Assembly (NCBI GenBank): GCA_965153355.1
Contig: OZ231128.1
Span: forward strand, 28,768,001 to 28,832,000
Direction of reading: 5' to 3'
Length of the DNA stretch: 64,000 nt
Source: Flaccisagitta enflata
Taxonomy: Eukaryota; Chaetognatha; Sagittoidea; Aphragmophora
Positions 8,770 to 19,903 of this stretch are shown here, piece after piece (within the stretch, counting starts at the first letter, position 1; the number at the start of each line of letters is the position of its first letter). Both the position numbers and the translations under genes were made by a program. The notes beneath the pieces were generated by a model. It searched no databases. It worked only from the letters and a program-made list of their open reading frames with translations, and was not told where the DNA came from.

Positions 8770-9940
8770 CTGTCGTCGTTATTCTAATGTTAGATTATCG
8801 TCGGTTCAGTCTGTTAGACGTCGTATAAATCATCATCTTCATCGTCGTCACCGTCCTCGTCATCGTCGTCGTCATCACCGACACCGGTTAAGTTTCTATC
8901 CTCAACGAACTGTTTGTAGCGTTTCATCGAATGACATCAAAAGCGTCTGCGATCATGTAATTTCGATTACTGTTCCATTATTGACAGTATCGATATCCTT
9001 ATCATTATTGGATAATTTCATTTATGGACAGAGTCAGATACAGAGTCAGAGAAAGAGAAAGAGAGAGTTGGTGGTTACATAACTGTTTTCAATTAAACTT
9101 AAGATAATCCATGAATATCATTATAATCGAAGCCTTTATTTGTATCCAATATCGTTACAATAATTCTTCCTCCTTTCCAGCCGCATGCGCCGGGGTTCCT
9201 CCTTAAAAGGCACACACTGAAGTCCCCCTCGACAATCTTTTTTTTTTCGGTCAGTCTTTTTTTTCGGTCAGTCTTTTTTTTTCCGCCTCCTTCTATCACT
9301 TTTCTGGTTGGATTTTTTGGAATGTAATTGTATTTATGAGCTTATAACCTACAACGAAAACCATTGTTTAAAACCTTTTTTTGCCGGTTCACGCATTTCT
9401 TTTTTGCCCCCAACTTTTATTTTCAGTTTTCTGTCATTTTTCGAACGTTGGTTTTTTAACGAACGAGAGAGAGAAGGATAGTTGGGTAGAATGGCGACCA
9501 TGTGTTGCGGGTAAACGTGGATGTATAGGGGGTCAAACAGGGTTCGGGGAAAAGAAATTGAAATGAAAAACCCCCTCGTGGGATATACACACTCAAATAC
9601 GGAAGGGAGAGAATTTAAAATGGAATCAGGGCGCTCAAGCTTTAATTCTTTTTCCCCTCTTTCCTTTTCAAGAATTCGGATTTCTTTTCCTTCTTCTTTC
9701 TCTCTTGAGAGAAAGAAATGCCACTTACTGGGTAGAAAAATGATCTTTTTTTTTAACGGAAAAGAGGGAGAGAGGGGGGTTGGGCAGAGAGGTGCAGTTG
9801 TGAGCAGGGGGACGGGGAAAGGTTGCGAAAGGCAGAGACGGGTTAGAATGATGAGCTCGAAATCCCGGGTTCAAGATTCGGGGGTATTCATGGATTTTTT
9901 TTCGTAAACGTTGTTTCACCTGCCGGCACTTTTACACACT
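8770..9940. other. Non-coding stretch
   Basis: Mostly unique-looking. 8840-8885 is a CGT/CAT-rich triplet run, and pyrimidine tracts occur at 9237-9290 and 9650-9720. No supported gene. Confidence 0.4.
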
Positions 9941-9969
9941 TTCTTTCTTTCTTTCTTTCTTTCTTTTTT

Positions 9970-10000
<31 letters not shown>
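9940..10000. repeat. (CTTT)n microsatellite
   Basis: About 14 TTTC units. Confidence 0.9.
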
Positions 10001-10301
10001 CAACTTGTTTCCTTTATCTCTTCCGTTCTTCCTTTCGTGGTATTCCTAAAGGTACTTTTAAAAACCGCTGCGTCGTTGGCAGTCTGTAGCTGCTTCTGCT
10101 GCTGCTGCTGCTGCTGCAGCGGCAGCTGACGCCGATTTTTTTCTCTATTCCTTCTTCCTATATATAATTTTCTTCCAAGCTGCCTTTGCTGGTTAGACGC
10201 TGTTTCGGCGTATCCTCCCAGTGTAAAGCACGTGAATTGGAGAAGAAGATGAAGAAGGGGATAACGAGGAGGAGGAGGAGGAGAATAAGGTCCTAGGCGC
10301 C

Positions 10302-10509
10302 TTATCGCGTTGTTAAAAACGAAGGAAGGAGCAGGTACACAAAGGGGGAAGGTAAACAAGAAAAGGGAGGAAGGGGAGTAGATGATGGTAGACAGTCATT
10401 GAGGCAGCCGGGAGCTGACAGAGGAGTCGAACATGATGAAGACGTACGAAGCGTTCTTAATGCAAATAACAATTCCGATACGTCGATATCTTTAGAAAAG
10501 GTATTCCGA

Positions 10510-10603
<94 letters not shown>

Positions 10604-10994
10604 CCTTCAATTGCGATACTTTTCTCTGAACTGTAAGATTACTCCGTTGGTGGCGAGGAAATGGTCGCAGCTGCTTTGGCTGTCGGCGGCGTTTTTGATG
10701 CTGTTGTAAAAGAATGAGAATTTTTCTGTGGAATCTGCAGCTGAAGCGACCACCACCAGAGGAGGAATGAGTTGACGGTGTCAAGTCTGTCGACGATGAC
10801 GACGACGACGATGAAGACGACGAGAATGGCGATGGCAACCTTGATGACGACGACGACGATGACGACGACGACGCCCAAGACGACGATGAGGTCTTCAACG
10901 AGGATTTGTCTCGATAGCGAACGGATGCGCCAAGTGGTTTGTCGACAACAACTTGAAGGAGCCTCAGTTTAGGCATAAATGTTCTGCGGCGCAT
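10302..10994 (-). CDS. Long low-complexity frame, Ser-rich and polyGln; strand uncertain
   Basis: A 230-codon minus frame with Ser runs near residues 35-70 and a glutamine run of about 33 (all CAA). It is open because the plus strand carries GAC and TTG triplet repeats. The plus strand over the same DNA also gives protein-like pieces in three frames: PGADRGVEHDEDVRSVLN up to AAAAG|GTATTC at 10500, GGEEMVAAALAVGGVFDAVV (10642-10710), and an Asp-rich stretch (10790-10915) ending FNEDLSR. I cannot decide which strand, if either, is coded. Confidence 0.2.
10510..10602. repeat. (TTG)n microsatellite
   Basis: Pure array of about 31 triplets. Confidence 0.95.
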
Positions 10995-11202
10995 CCTCCG
11001 AATCGGAAGTTATGACGCAGCAGCCACGTTCGATTTAATCGATGAGGGCCCCCTCGTCGAGCACGTCTCGAATTCTGCCGCTGCTGCTGCTCCTGCTGCC
11101 GTTTTTGCAGCTGATGCTGTCGACACAAACACTCCTGTCGCAGCCGCAGCTGCAGTTTCGACGAAAAACTCGAAGAAGCATTCGCTCGCAAACTTGGCTT
11201 TT
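10995..11202 (+). other. Ala-rich coding-like stretch
   Basis: Plus-strand frame reads GSYDAAATFDLIDEGPLVEH, then VSNSAAAAAPAAVFAADAVD and a Lys/Ser tail before running into the TTG array. Composition looks like protein; the minus strand also has an Ala-rich open frame here. No start, splice site or domain is clear. Confidence 0.25.
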
Positions 11203-11210
11203 AGCAATCG

Positions 11211-11286
<76 letters not shown>

Positions 11287-11340
11287 CGTTTGTTGTTGTT
11301 GTTGTCGTTGTCGTCGTTGTTGTTGTTGTTGTTGTTGTTC
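11203..11340. repeat. (TTG)n microsatellite
   Basis: TTG array with CGT interruptions from 11286. Confidence 0.95.
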
Positions 11341-11715
11341 TATCCTCCTTGTGTATCACGCAGTCTCCGAAATTTAACGCAAAGTAAACATTTTCTTTCG
11401 CGGTTGAATTTCAACTTAAAGAAGCAGTTTGTGTTGCCGTAATTGTTCTCAGTGTTCATTTTACGTCATTTGTATTCGTTTCATTGGTGAGATCATTCAT
11501 TTTGAAGCGAAAATGTCATTGTCTTTGACTAGATTACACATATCTATTATTATGTATTACATAAATTTAATGAGAAGAAAATATTTAACCCTTTCCAAGT
11601 CATTTCTTTGATTATTCATTTTGGTTTGGTGATTTCTTTTTTTCCTTTTTAATTACATTTTCATTCATCGGTTGAAAAGTCGCAAAGCAGAAATAAAACG
11701 AAGGTCGCAGCCCGC
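11341..11715. other. A/T-rich non-coding stretch
   Basis: Nothing recognised beyond T-rich runs. Confidence 0.4.
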
Positions 11716-11862
11716 GGAACTTTCTTCATTCATCTGAGAGAAAGGGCAAAAAAACACAGATATCGGAACTTTCTTCATTCATCTGAGAGAGAGAGCAAAA
11801 AACACAGATATCGGAATTTTCTTTATTCGTCTGAGAAAGGGGGCAAAAAACACAGATATCGT
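11716..11862. repeat. Three-copy tandem repeat, about 50 bp
   Basis: Units start CGGAACTTTCTTCATTCATC and end in AACACAGATAT. Copies begin near 11717, 11765 and 11812. Confidence 0.85.
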
Positions 11863-11930
11863 CGAACTGAACAGTGTGATGACTGGTTAAAGGGGCTCGT
11901 CCAATGACAGCCTCAACGGGGAAAAGGTTT

Positions 11931-12124
11931 TTAGTCGCGTGCACGCGACTCTACAACCCGCTTTGTCCGTTGGTTGGTTGCTTGGTTGGTTGGTCGGTCA
12001 CACTTTACTTTTTTTATGATCTTATTTCTTTGACCCTACTGCTCCTGCCAAAATGGTCTTGTGACCTCAAATATGGCCCCTGTCCACCCGCTCGCGACTT
12101 CGGTAGCCTTGTATCTGGCCTTGT
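11931..12124 (-). mobile_element. Family A Helentron-like element
   Basis: On the minus strand it runs from ACAAGGCCAGATACAAGGCT through a subterminal GTCGCGAGCGGGTGGACAGG, an ACC/ACCA-rich stretch (the eroded GACC repeat), GGGTTGTAG, and the hairpin AGTCGCGTGCACGCGACTAA. About 195 bp; no coding capacity. Confidence 0.7.
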
Positions 12125-12125
12125 A

Positions 12126-12860
12126 CCATCTTGGTCAAAAATATCGTCTCAGTAAAACAATGAAGTTATTTGTTGCTATCATTTTTTGCAATAAATCAAA
12201 TTTTTTTGTAACAATGTTTTGTGTAGGCTTTCTAGGTACTAAATATCATTTGTAATCATTTAGGAAGACATAGATGAAGGATTTTTGATCAATTTTGTAC
12301 AACAAGTCCTTTGATTTTCAAAGAATTTTTTTTCATTGGTATTTTCAAACTAAAGTATATTTATTTTTATATAAAATCCAAACGGTTTGAGCTAAAAAAA
12401 TCTCCTTGGTGTCATTAGGCAGATTTTTTGAAGCTCTTTCTAATGGTCACCGATTTATATATGATTTTATCATGATAAGACCCCCAAAAATGAAAATAGA
12501 CAGGTCAATATTTTTTCCCTTATTTTTTGCATATTTTCTGTTCTTTGTTGAAGTGAATGTTTTTACTCTTTTAGCTCTAAAATCTAAACAAATTGAGCTA
12601 CTGAACTCTGCTTGGCGGCATTTTGAAGATTTTTTCAAGCTCTTTCCAATGGTCACTGATTTCAATATGTTTTTTTAAGTAGTTTTATCTCAAATAAGCT
12701 ATAGAGGTGAGACAATATTTTTGACCAAGATGGTATGTATCTTATATTCATTTGACGAACTTGCCATTTGAAATACCAGTAATGGTGGTTATTACTGACT
12801 TTTAGAAGTTGCTAAAAAAGAGTGTATTGCTGTTTTTGCCTTGAATTTTTTAGGTTTTTA
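12126..12860. repeat. Family F repeat copy
   Basis: Shares with 32255-32900 (in inverse orientation) the blocks CTTGGCGGCATTTTGAAGA and TTTCAAGCTCTTTCCAATGG, TTAGCTCTAAAATCTAAA, and a final ATGGTCA. A fragment of it also lies at 16510-16580. Ends and class unknown; no coding. Confidence 0.6.
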
Positions 12861-12861
12861 T

Positions 12862-13190
12862 ATGCATCCTCGCATCACTATATGAGGGTCTGTCCATCCA
12901 TATGTCCGTCTATCCGTTACGCCTGTTTGAAAATCACAAGTATCCATCTCAAACTACCCCACAATCCCACAAATTTTTAGATGCGTTGATTGCGTTCTCG
13001 CATCTATATAAGAGGGTCTGTCCGTCCGTGTGTCCCTCTCTCCATTACGCCTGTTTGAAAATCTCAAGTATCCATCATAAATTACCCAAAAACCCCTCCG
13101 TATCATTTTTAGATGCGTTCTCGCATCTCTATAAAAGGGTCTGTCCATCTCTCGGTTGCTTTCAGTGCATTCTCAACATCAGTTACATTT
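12862..13190 (-). mobile_element. Three stacked family B fragments
   Basis: Heads with the B hairpin occur at about 12862, 12977 and 13108 (AGATGCGTTCTCGCATCT in the last), each followed on the plus strand by CTATATAAGAGGGTCTGTCC or a close variant, GTCC units and TTACGCCTGTTTGAAAATC. Unit spacing is about 115-130 bp, so this is a tandem of truncated copies. Confidence 0.6.
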
Positions 13191-13195
13191 GTTTT

Positions 13196-13588
13196 TTAGT
13201 CGCGTGCTACGCGACTCTACACCCCGCTTTGTTGGTCCGTCCGTCCGTTGGTCCGTCCGTCGGTCCGTCCGTCCGTCGGTCCGTCACACTTTACTTTTTC
13301 AGCGTTAATAGGGGTTATGGCCTTATTGCTCCTGCCCAAATGTTCCACTGACCTCAATTATGGCCCCTGCCCACCCGCACGCGACTGGGGCAATGCGCAT
13401 TGTAAAGGCTTGATTCACTTATTAAGTGGCACGTGCCATGACATGCCTTTTGGCACACTTATTGGCACACTTTATTGTTTTTTACAGAAAAATACACTAA
13501 GGAAAAAATCTATGATAATGTTATTGTGCCATTCATGTGTCTGCATTAGCATACACGTATATACTAGTATACCTGTACTCTTTAAAGG

Positions 13589-13658
<70 letters not shown>

Positions 13659-13907
13659 ATCATCATGGTCATCATCATTGAAATGATTTCACTGATCTGT
13701 AAATCTGCCCCTTACATTGCCCATTGAAAAAGAGTTTTACTGATTTCAAAAATTAATAGCGTGTGTTCCAACAGGCGTGCCAACAGGTGTGCCAAATGTG
13801 TGCCAAATGCGTGCCAAATGCGTGCCAAAGGCGTGCCATGGCGCGTGCCAGTTAGTAAACTATTGCATTGCGCCGTGTGGGGCAGCCGTGTATCCGGCCT
13901 TGTTTGT
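13196..13907 (-). mobile_element. Family A element interrupted by a later insertion
   Basis: 3' hairpin at 13198 (AGTCGCGTGCTACGCGACT), GTCC/GGTCC stretch to 13280, the subterminal motif CCCGCACGCGACTGGGG at 13374-13390, and the 5' end GCAGCCGTGTATCCGGCCTTGT at 13882-13904. The 485-bp segment 13393-13877 splits it and is flanked by TGGGGCA on both sides. Confidence 0.7.
13393..13877. mobile_element. Insertion with 7-bp target duplication
   Basis: Flanked by TGGGGCA at 13386-13392 and 13878-13884. It carries inverted GTGCCA/TGGCAC clusters near both ends (AAGTGGCACGTGCCATGAC and CGTGCCATGGCGCGTGCCAG) and a (CT)n run at 13590-13657. Other family A copies read through this position, which confirms the insertion. 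Superfamily not determined; no coding. Confidence 0.65.
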
Positions 13908-14165
13908 TTAGATTTAGCCTCCATACCCCCCACCTCCAGAATTCATTTTTTTGCTTTTTAAATCCTTTGGAATCTTTTGTCTTACTCATGTACAGGGTGT
14001 TTCATGCCATATTAGACATAAGAAAACGATGCTATTCTGTTTTTAAAAATTTTAAAATAGTTCTGAAAAAAGAATCAAAGAGCACTTAAGCTCCAATTTT
14101 TTGTGTAAAAATTTCATGGGTTTGGGTCAAATATCTTGGCTACAACATCAATTTGAAGTAAAATG
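13908..14165. other. Spacer with one mariner-like end
   Basis: TACAGGGTGTTTCATGCC at 13993 resembles the ends of the element at 29916-30693, but I find no matching partner. Confidence 0.35.
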
Positions 14166-14169
14166 GGCA

Positions 14170-14740
14170 TTTAAAGGAGAAGCTCTTTTCCGTCGGTTGG
14201 TTGGCCCTTTGGGGCCGCTGCCCTGCTCTCAGTCCACCTCTGCAGCTGATCACTCCAAGCAAGGCATCAGGTACCACTGACCATGTGCAATCCTTGGATG
14301 ACTGGGCTGGGATTTGGGCCAAAGGACTGGGATATAGGCCTTGGGGCTGGGATTTTGGCTGGATTTTGTTTTTGAAGCAGAGATTTAGGCTTTGAAGCTG
14401 GGATTTAGAGCAGGGGGCTAGGATTTGAGCCCTGGCCTTGGGGCTGGAGCTTGTGCTTGAGGCTGGGATTTGGGCCTTGAGGCTCAGATTGGTGCTTGAG
14501 GCTAGGATTTCGGCCTTGAGATGGGAACTTGGGCTCTGAGGCTGGGATTAAGACCTTGAGGATGGGATTTGGGCCTTGAGACTGGGATTTGGGCCTCGAG
14601 GCTGCAATATGGGCCTGAAGGCTGGATATTTGGTCTCGAGCCGGGGGGGGGGGGGAAGGGAAGGAGGAGAAAGAAAAATTTCCCCATGTGTGAAAGCATA
14701 GATTATCGGCCCCTTCGGTTCTGCTGCCCAAATGGCATAT
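14170..14740. mobile_element. Family D element, 20-bp minisatellite core
   Basis: Core 14300-14640 is a tandem of GGCTGGGATTTGGGCCTTGA-type 20-bp units, followed by a G-run, AAATTTCCCCATGTGTGAAA, CATAGATTATCGGCCCCTTCGG and a GCTGCCC end at 14723-14729. The other side has TTTGGGGCCGCTGCCCTGCT at 14207-14226 and GTACCACTGACCATGTGCAA, the outer D module. Confidence 0.65.
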
Positions 14741-16080
14741 GCGAGTTGATTCATGCAAATTATGTCTGTTGACAGTTGATTGAGAACACCAAAACAAACA
14801 AAAAAATCATTAAATTTATTCTAAAAATTCAAGCCTTATTTGGCTTGGGTAACAATTTTCAGTGCATCTTAGCGAGGAATCCATAAATAGTCTCAAAGCA
14901 GTGCAGTGGGATAACGTCATCTCAATCTAAAGCAACAAGACCGGATACACCGTGTATCATACAAGGCTACCTAAGTAGCGGTCGCTCCTCGCCGGAGATT
15001 TAAGGCGGACAATTTCCCCATACTAAGTTGTGATGCGGCTGCTCTTATGAATCCCTAGGTAGTTCCTCTAAACAACAGTGAAAATAACGCCAAATGATGA
15101 TACTTTTTCTGCTTCTTATTCAAATCTCTTTTAAGCAATCGCCTACTGCTGTTAAACTTCTAAAAAATTGCATTGGATCTACTTTCTCTTTTCCGTTCTA
15201 AGCGCTAACAGCGTGCTGCAGCGACGTGCTGGCTGACCAGACGCCGCCCGATCAAAGTCATTGAACACAAATTCTTTATGTTGAAAATAGCATTTATAAT
15301 TATACATGGGATTTGAGGTCGCACGCCTATTTTTATGTGATTTTATTGATAGACACACTGTACTACATCTTTCTGGCCGTTTTTATTGACTTTAACCATT
15401 AATTACTGCCCCAAAATGGGTGGGCTACGCAAAGTTTCCTGGGCAGAGCTACGTGCTGCGTTCATCAGCCTAAGCGAAAAAATTGGAAGAGAAGATACTG
15501 CGCTGCTGCTGCCGCTGCTGCGACACTCGTTTATGCAGTCACCCTGAGCGCCGAAAAGTTCTCACAAATTTCAGTAAATTGAGGACAAAAATTTGGTCTC
15601 TACTTGAGATTTGAGCCATATGCAGAAGTTTTTATCGGTGAACTCATAAATTGACATGGTACTACACTGTCTAAAACAAAAAGTATGAGTATCGGAAATA
15701 ATTATCGGTCAAAGCAGTCTCTCGCTATACCTAAGTCGCGTGCTGGTGGGCAGTGGCAGTGATAAGAAAGGCTAACCATGCGATGGTGGGCAGGAGCAGT
15801 AATGCTATAACCACCCGTAAACAGACAGGCAGATGGACCAAGCGGGTTGTAGAGTCTAAAGGGCTGTACTAACCATAGCATAAAAAAAAACAGAACAACT
15901 TGTTTTGATGATTTTGGCTAAAGCGAAAACTCTAACCATAGAAAATTCATGACCATTTGAAAGCTTTGCAAATGATCTTTCAAATGCTACGTTGCTGGTC
16001 ATTCTAGCTTTATCCAATTAGAAATGTCATAAGAATGAATGAAAACATTGCCCCATTCAATTTGCGGTCACATTGGTTAT
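14741..16080. other. Non-coding, with decayed family A-like remains
   Basis: GACCGGATACACCG at 14939, GTCGCGTGCTGGTGGGCAG at 15733 and AAGCGGGTTGTAGAGTC at 15840 resemble family A blocks out of normal spacing. The rest is unique-looking. No gene seen. Confidence 0.4.
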
Positions 16081-16082
16081 GA

Positions 16083-16284
16083 AAACAAGGCCGGATACAC
16101 GGCTACCCCAGTCGCGTGCGGGTGGGCAGGGGCTGTATTTGAGGTCACTCAATCATTTGGGCAGGTGCAGGCCAAAGACCGCAAAAACCCCAAAAAAGTA
16201 AAGTGTGACCAACGGACGGACCGACGGACCGACGGACCGACGGACCGACAAAGCGGGTTGTAGAGTCGCGTAGCACGCGACTAA
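16083..16284 (+). mobile_element. Family A Helentron-like element, complete copy
   Basis: 5' end ACAAGGCCGGATACACGGCT, subterminal AGTCGCGTGCGGGTGGGCAG, unique middle, (GACG/GACC)n at 16213-16248, AAAGCGGGTTGTAGAGTCGC and 3' hairpin AGTCGCGTAGCACGCGACT followed by AA. The subterminal AGTCGCGTGC is the exact inverse of GCACGCGACT in the hairpin. About 200 bp; good type copy. Confidence 0.75.
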
Positions 16285-16580
16285 TAAAGCAGTTCACTTT
16301 GACAAGCTGTATCTTCTAAACGGTTTGAGATACTGATCTGGGATTGGTCTAGAATGAAAGAAAATTTGAGAATCTGTAAAATCAACAAAGAAAAAAAGTT
16401 CAAATTATTATTTTTCCATGATTTTTATAAAACAACAAAGAGGAACAACTTCTGCGACTTCAACTTTTACACTCCTCTTCTTTCTTTTTATGTCATTTCT
16501 TAAAGTCAGATCAACCAGCATGGTCTCATTTTGAAGATCTTTTGCAGAGCTTTCAAACGGTCATGGATTTTGCTATGTTT

Positions 16581-16715
16581 TTAGGTGCGACAAAGCACCT
16601 CTATAACTGGCTGTGTCCGTTGGTCTGTCGGTCTGTTGGTCTGTTGGTCTGTCTGTAACGCATTCGTTCGACGATCCACACGTCGCACCTTATTGGCCTA
16701 CTTGGCCTTGTTCTC
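16581..16715 (-). mobile_element. Family C Helentron-like element, complete copy
   Basis: On the minus strand: GAACAAGGCCAAGTAGGCC, subterminal AAGGTGCGACGTGTGGATCG, CGAATGCGTTACAGACAGAC with CAGACCAACAGACC units, CAGCCAGTTATAGAGGTGC and hairpin AGGTGCTTTGTCGCACCTAA. The hairpin arm GTCGCACCT is the inverse of the subterminal AGGTGCGAC. Confidence 0.75.
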
Positions 16716-17115
16716 ATTAAAAGAATCTGAATCTTTAAAAAAACATTTTTTTCGGTGTTTTTTTTTTTTTTTTTTTTTTTTGGTGCTCTGGTTAGTTACT
16801 ACATTAGATAATAATAAACAAGCCCAACAGGCAAACAGTCGCGTGCTTCGTTTTACAGTAACACACACCTGCCTACATACATACTCCTTTCCTTCCTTTC
16901 TTCCTTCCTTCCACCCATTCTTTCCGTCCTTCGTCCTTGCCTCCTTCCCTCCCCCCTTCCTTCATTTTGTCCTTCCAAGGCCGTGCCATAAGTTAGGGTG
17001 TTGTATTCGATCGGGTTGATACAATGCTCAACACGGCAATACCCAATTCTTTCCCATTGAAAATCAAAAATTTAAAACTGAAAACAACTAATTTGAGCTT
17101 AAGATACAAAATTGC
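16716..17115. other. Non-coding with T-run and pyrimidine tract
   Basis: T21-type run at 16757-16781 and a TTCC-rich tract at 16888-16975. No gene. Confidence 0.5.
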
Positions 17116-17119
17116 ACAA

Positions 17120-17285
17120 CAAGTCATCTAAGGATCGCGCATGCTCAGTGCTACCCGATGCCCTGCTTGGAGCGATCAACTGATGAAGTAGAGTGACAGC
17201 AGGACAGCGACCCCAAAGGGCCGACGTCCTGTAGGATACAGGGGTGAATTTCCAGACGTCCTGAAGGGATTATATCAGGCCTGGC
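17120..17285. mobile_element. Family D fragment
   Basis: AAGTCATCTAAGGATCGCGC, TGCTACCCGATGCCCTGCTT, then AGCGACCCCAAAGGGCCGAC and GTCCTGTAGGATACAGGGGT: the left module and left terminal repeat of D. The core and right terminal repeat are missing. Confidence 0.6.
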
Positions 17286-17396
17286 CTGAGAAGACTGTTT
17301 GAGGATACTGGAGGCAGGTTTGAAAGGCGAGATTTCATGCCTGAACAGCAGGCAAATTAATCATTTGAGACCAGTAAGGTAGCTAAAAACCAAGTA

Positions 17397-17571
17397 CAGT
17401 TTACCCCGCTATAACAGATCCAAGAATTATGTAGATCCGCCTATAAAGGATCTAAAAACTTAATCCCTTTATATATATTTGTTTTTATTTCTATATTCGC
17501 AATATCAGAAATCCGCCTATAGGTGAGAAGATTTTTGGTCCCTTAACATCCGTTATTGCCGGGTTTAGCTG
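17397..17571. mobile_element. 175-bp Tc1/mariner-type MITE
   Basis: Left end TA|CAGTTTACCCCGCTATAAC, right end inverted CAGCTAAACCCGGCAATAAC|TA. TA dinucleotides flank both ends (17395-17396, 17572-17573). Ends of this kind are typical of mariner/pogo-like elements. No coding. Confidence 0.7.
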
Positions 17572-17885
17572 TAGCTAAAAGAAAGTCATAGTATCTATAG
17601 ATACGAAGGTAGTCAAATTAATAGGTCGTAGCTAAATGACATTTTTGGTAGCTAAACACCCCTCTGAAGTAGCTAAATCTAGATACCTAGTAGTTAAGTT
17701 GGCGGCTGAGGCCATGCTCTCCCCCTCTACATCGATCGCAACCCACTCATTTCCCTACCCCCCAGCCCCCGATCGTCGGGCGGTTCTCCGACCGCCCTGC
17801 AAACAACATTGATTAAGCTATATGAATACAATTTTGTACAGCGCACATCAGTTGATGTCATGTTTGCTATCCAATGGACGTTCTT
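17572..17885. other. Non-coding stretch
   Basis: Short repeats of GTAGCTAAA motif at 17570-17695; nothing else seen. Confidence 0.4.
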
Positions 17886-19316
17886 TTATGCCCCCATATT
17901 CATGGCAGTGGCCCGGTTCGCGATCAAATTGGTACTTTGTGGTATTAAAAAGCAATTTCAGGTCTTGTTGAGGATTTTCTACCTTCCCTGGAGTAGCGGT
18001 TTTGGTTTTACTACCATGGGTAATAAGGGGTTGTTGGGATAATGTCCAATTTAAGTCACTTTGGCCTGAAATTTAGGCCACTTTGCCTTAGAAATCGAAC
18101 CTAAAATCCATGAGATTAATAAACTAGAGCTCAAGAGCTAACCAGTGGTGCAATCCGCATGTTTTTATCTTTTTTCGTTTAGATTTTAGAGGGTTTTAAA
18201 GATGGGGCTTGTGAGCGTTTTTTTGCATCATGAAATTTAGGGGAAAATTTGACAATTTTCACGTTTTTCACTATATCGCAGCCTTGGATTAACGAATCTA
18301 TAAAAAATTGGTGACCAAATTGAAGAGTTTTTAATGCTCTAACTGATTCTGGAAAAAAATTTTGATCAATATGGACCCAGAAAAAATTTATTTACTCTCA
18401 AAGCAGGTGAAAAAAGTCAAATTTTAATGATATTTAGGCTATTTGTCTTTGAAAAATTAGGCCACTTCCAAACTGAAAACTGACTTAAAATTCATGAGGA
18501 AATCAAACTACTGCTCAAGAGCTATTCAGTGGTGCAATCGGCATGTTTAGATGTTGCTGCGTATAGATTTTACAGAACTTCAAAGATACAAGGGTATGGT
18601 CAAATGATGATTTTTCATACCCTGTCTTTGAAGTTCTGTAATTGAATGCAGCAACATCTGAACATATTTACCACTGATTAGCACTTGAGCAGCAGTTTGA
18701 TTTGCTCTTGAATTTTAAGTCAATTTTCAGTTTGGAAGTGGCCTAATTTTTCAAGAAGAATAGCCTAAATGACCTTAAAATTTGACTTTTTTCACCAGCT
18801 TTGATAGTGAATGAAATTTTTCTGAGGCCGTATCGATCAAAAATTTTTCGGGAATCAGTTGGAGCATCAAAAACTCTTCAATTTGGTCACCAATTTTTTA
18901 TAGATTCGTGAATCCAAGGCTGCGATATAGTGAAAAACGTGAAAATTGTCTAATTTTCCCTAAATTTCATGATGCAAAAAAAAACACTCACAAGCCCCAT
19001 CTTTAAAACCCTCTAAAATCTAAACGAAAAAAGATAAAAACATGCGGATTGCACCACTGATTAGCTCTTGAGCTCTAGTTTATTAATCTCATGGATTTTA
19101 GGTTCGATTTCTAGGGCAAAGTGGCCTAAATTTGAGGCCAAAGTGACCTAGATAGGAAATTTTCCCAACAACCACTTATTACCCATGGTAGTAAAACCAA
19201 AACCGCTACTCCAGGGAAGGTAGAAAATCCTCAACAAGACCTGAAATTGCTTTTTAATACCACAAAGTACCAATTTGATCGCGAACCGAGCCACTGCCAT
19301 GAATATGGGGGCATAA
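17886..19316. mobile_element. 1.43-kb near-perfect palindrome (fold-back element)
   Basis: The left arm starting TTATGCCCCCATATTCATGG returns inverted at the right end as CCATGAATATGGGGGCATAA (to 19316). The arms are about 710 bp each, near 18600 a short loop GTCAAATGATGATTTTT separates CAAGGGTATG from CATACCCTG. Both arms contain an inner pair of related subrepeats (GTGGTGCAATC(C/G)GCATGTTTA). No transposase. No clear target duplication. Confidence 0.85.
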
Positions 19317-19903
19317 CAAAATTTTTATATCTATTGCCATCATCGCTGGCCGAGTTTTTTTTTTCAGTTTTAACTTTTTTCCACCTTCCTAGTTACATTT
19401 GGTGATCATTCTTGGATCGAAAAAAATCAAAGCTTGGTGCGTCTGATGTACCAATAAAAACTCAAAGAGGATTGTGCAGGGTCGCAGGTCTGTCGATTTC
19501 GGAATAATCAAAACACGGCAACATGCAAATTAGCTTCTTTTACGTAAAATCACAGAAGACATGATGCAAAAACGCTGTTTCAAATAGATACGTTTAAGCG
19601 CGTCCTCGCACCTGATGAAGAGATCGTGCACGTCGGTTGACCGGTCTCACCGCATTTGTCTATCCCTTCATTCAACAGTTCTTTCATACATTTATAACCA
19701 GCGAGGCATGAAGGGCCAAGGCTCGCTCATCGTCCATAAGTTGACCTTGTTTTTAGTCGCGTGCATGCGACTCTATGATCCGCTCTGTTGGTTGGTCGGT
19801 CGGTCCGTCCGTTGCCCTTAGCTTTTTTGGCTTTTTCGGCGTTTTTGGACGTCATTTGCATAACTGCTCCTGCCCAAATGCTTGAGTTAGCCTTTCTCAT
19901 CAC

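Noticed and set aside
8501-9082. 193-residue plus-strand frame rich in Leu and Cys
   Set aside because: Nearly all of it is the (TTG)n array; the tail is CGT/CAT triplets with no domain.
16039-16263. Plus-strand frame MKTLPHSICGHIGYENKAGY...
   Set aside because: Reads through a family A element; ends in its GGAC array.
17809-18042. Plus-strand 77-residue hydrophobic frame
   Set aside because: Lies in the palindrome arm; the same DNA is repeated inverted at 19100-19316, no splice sites or homology.
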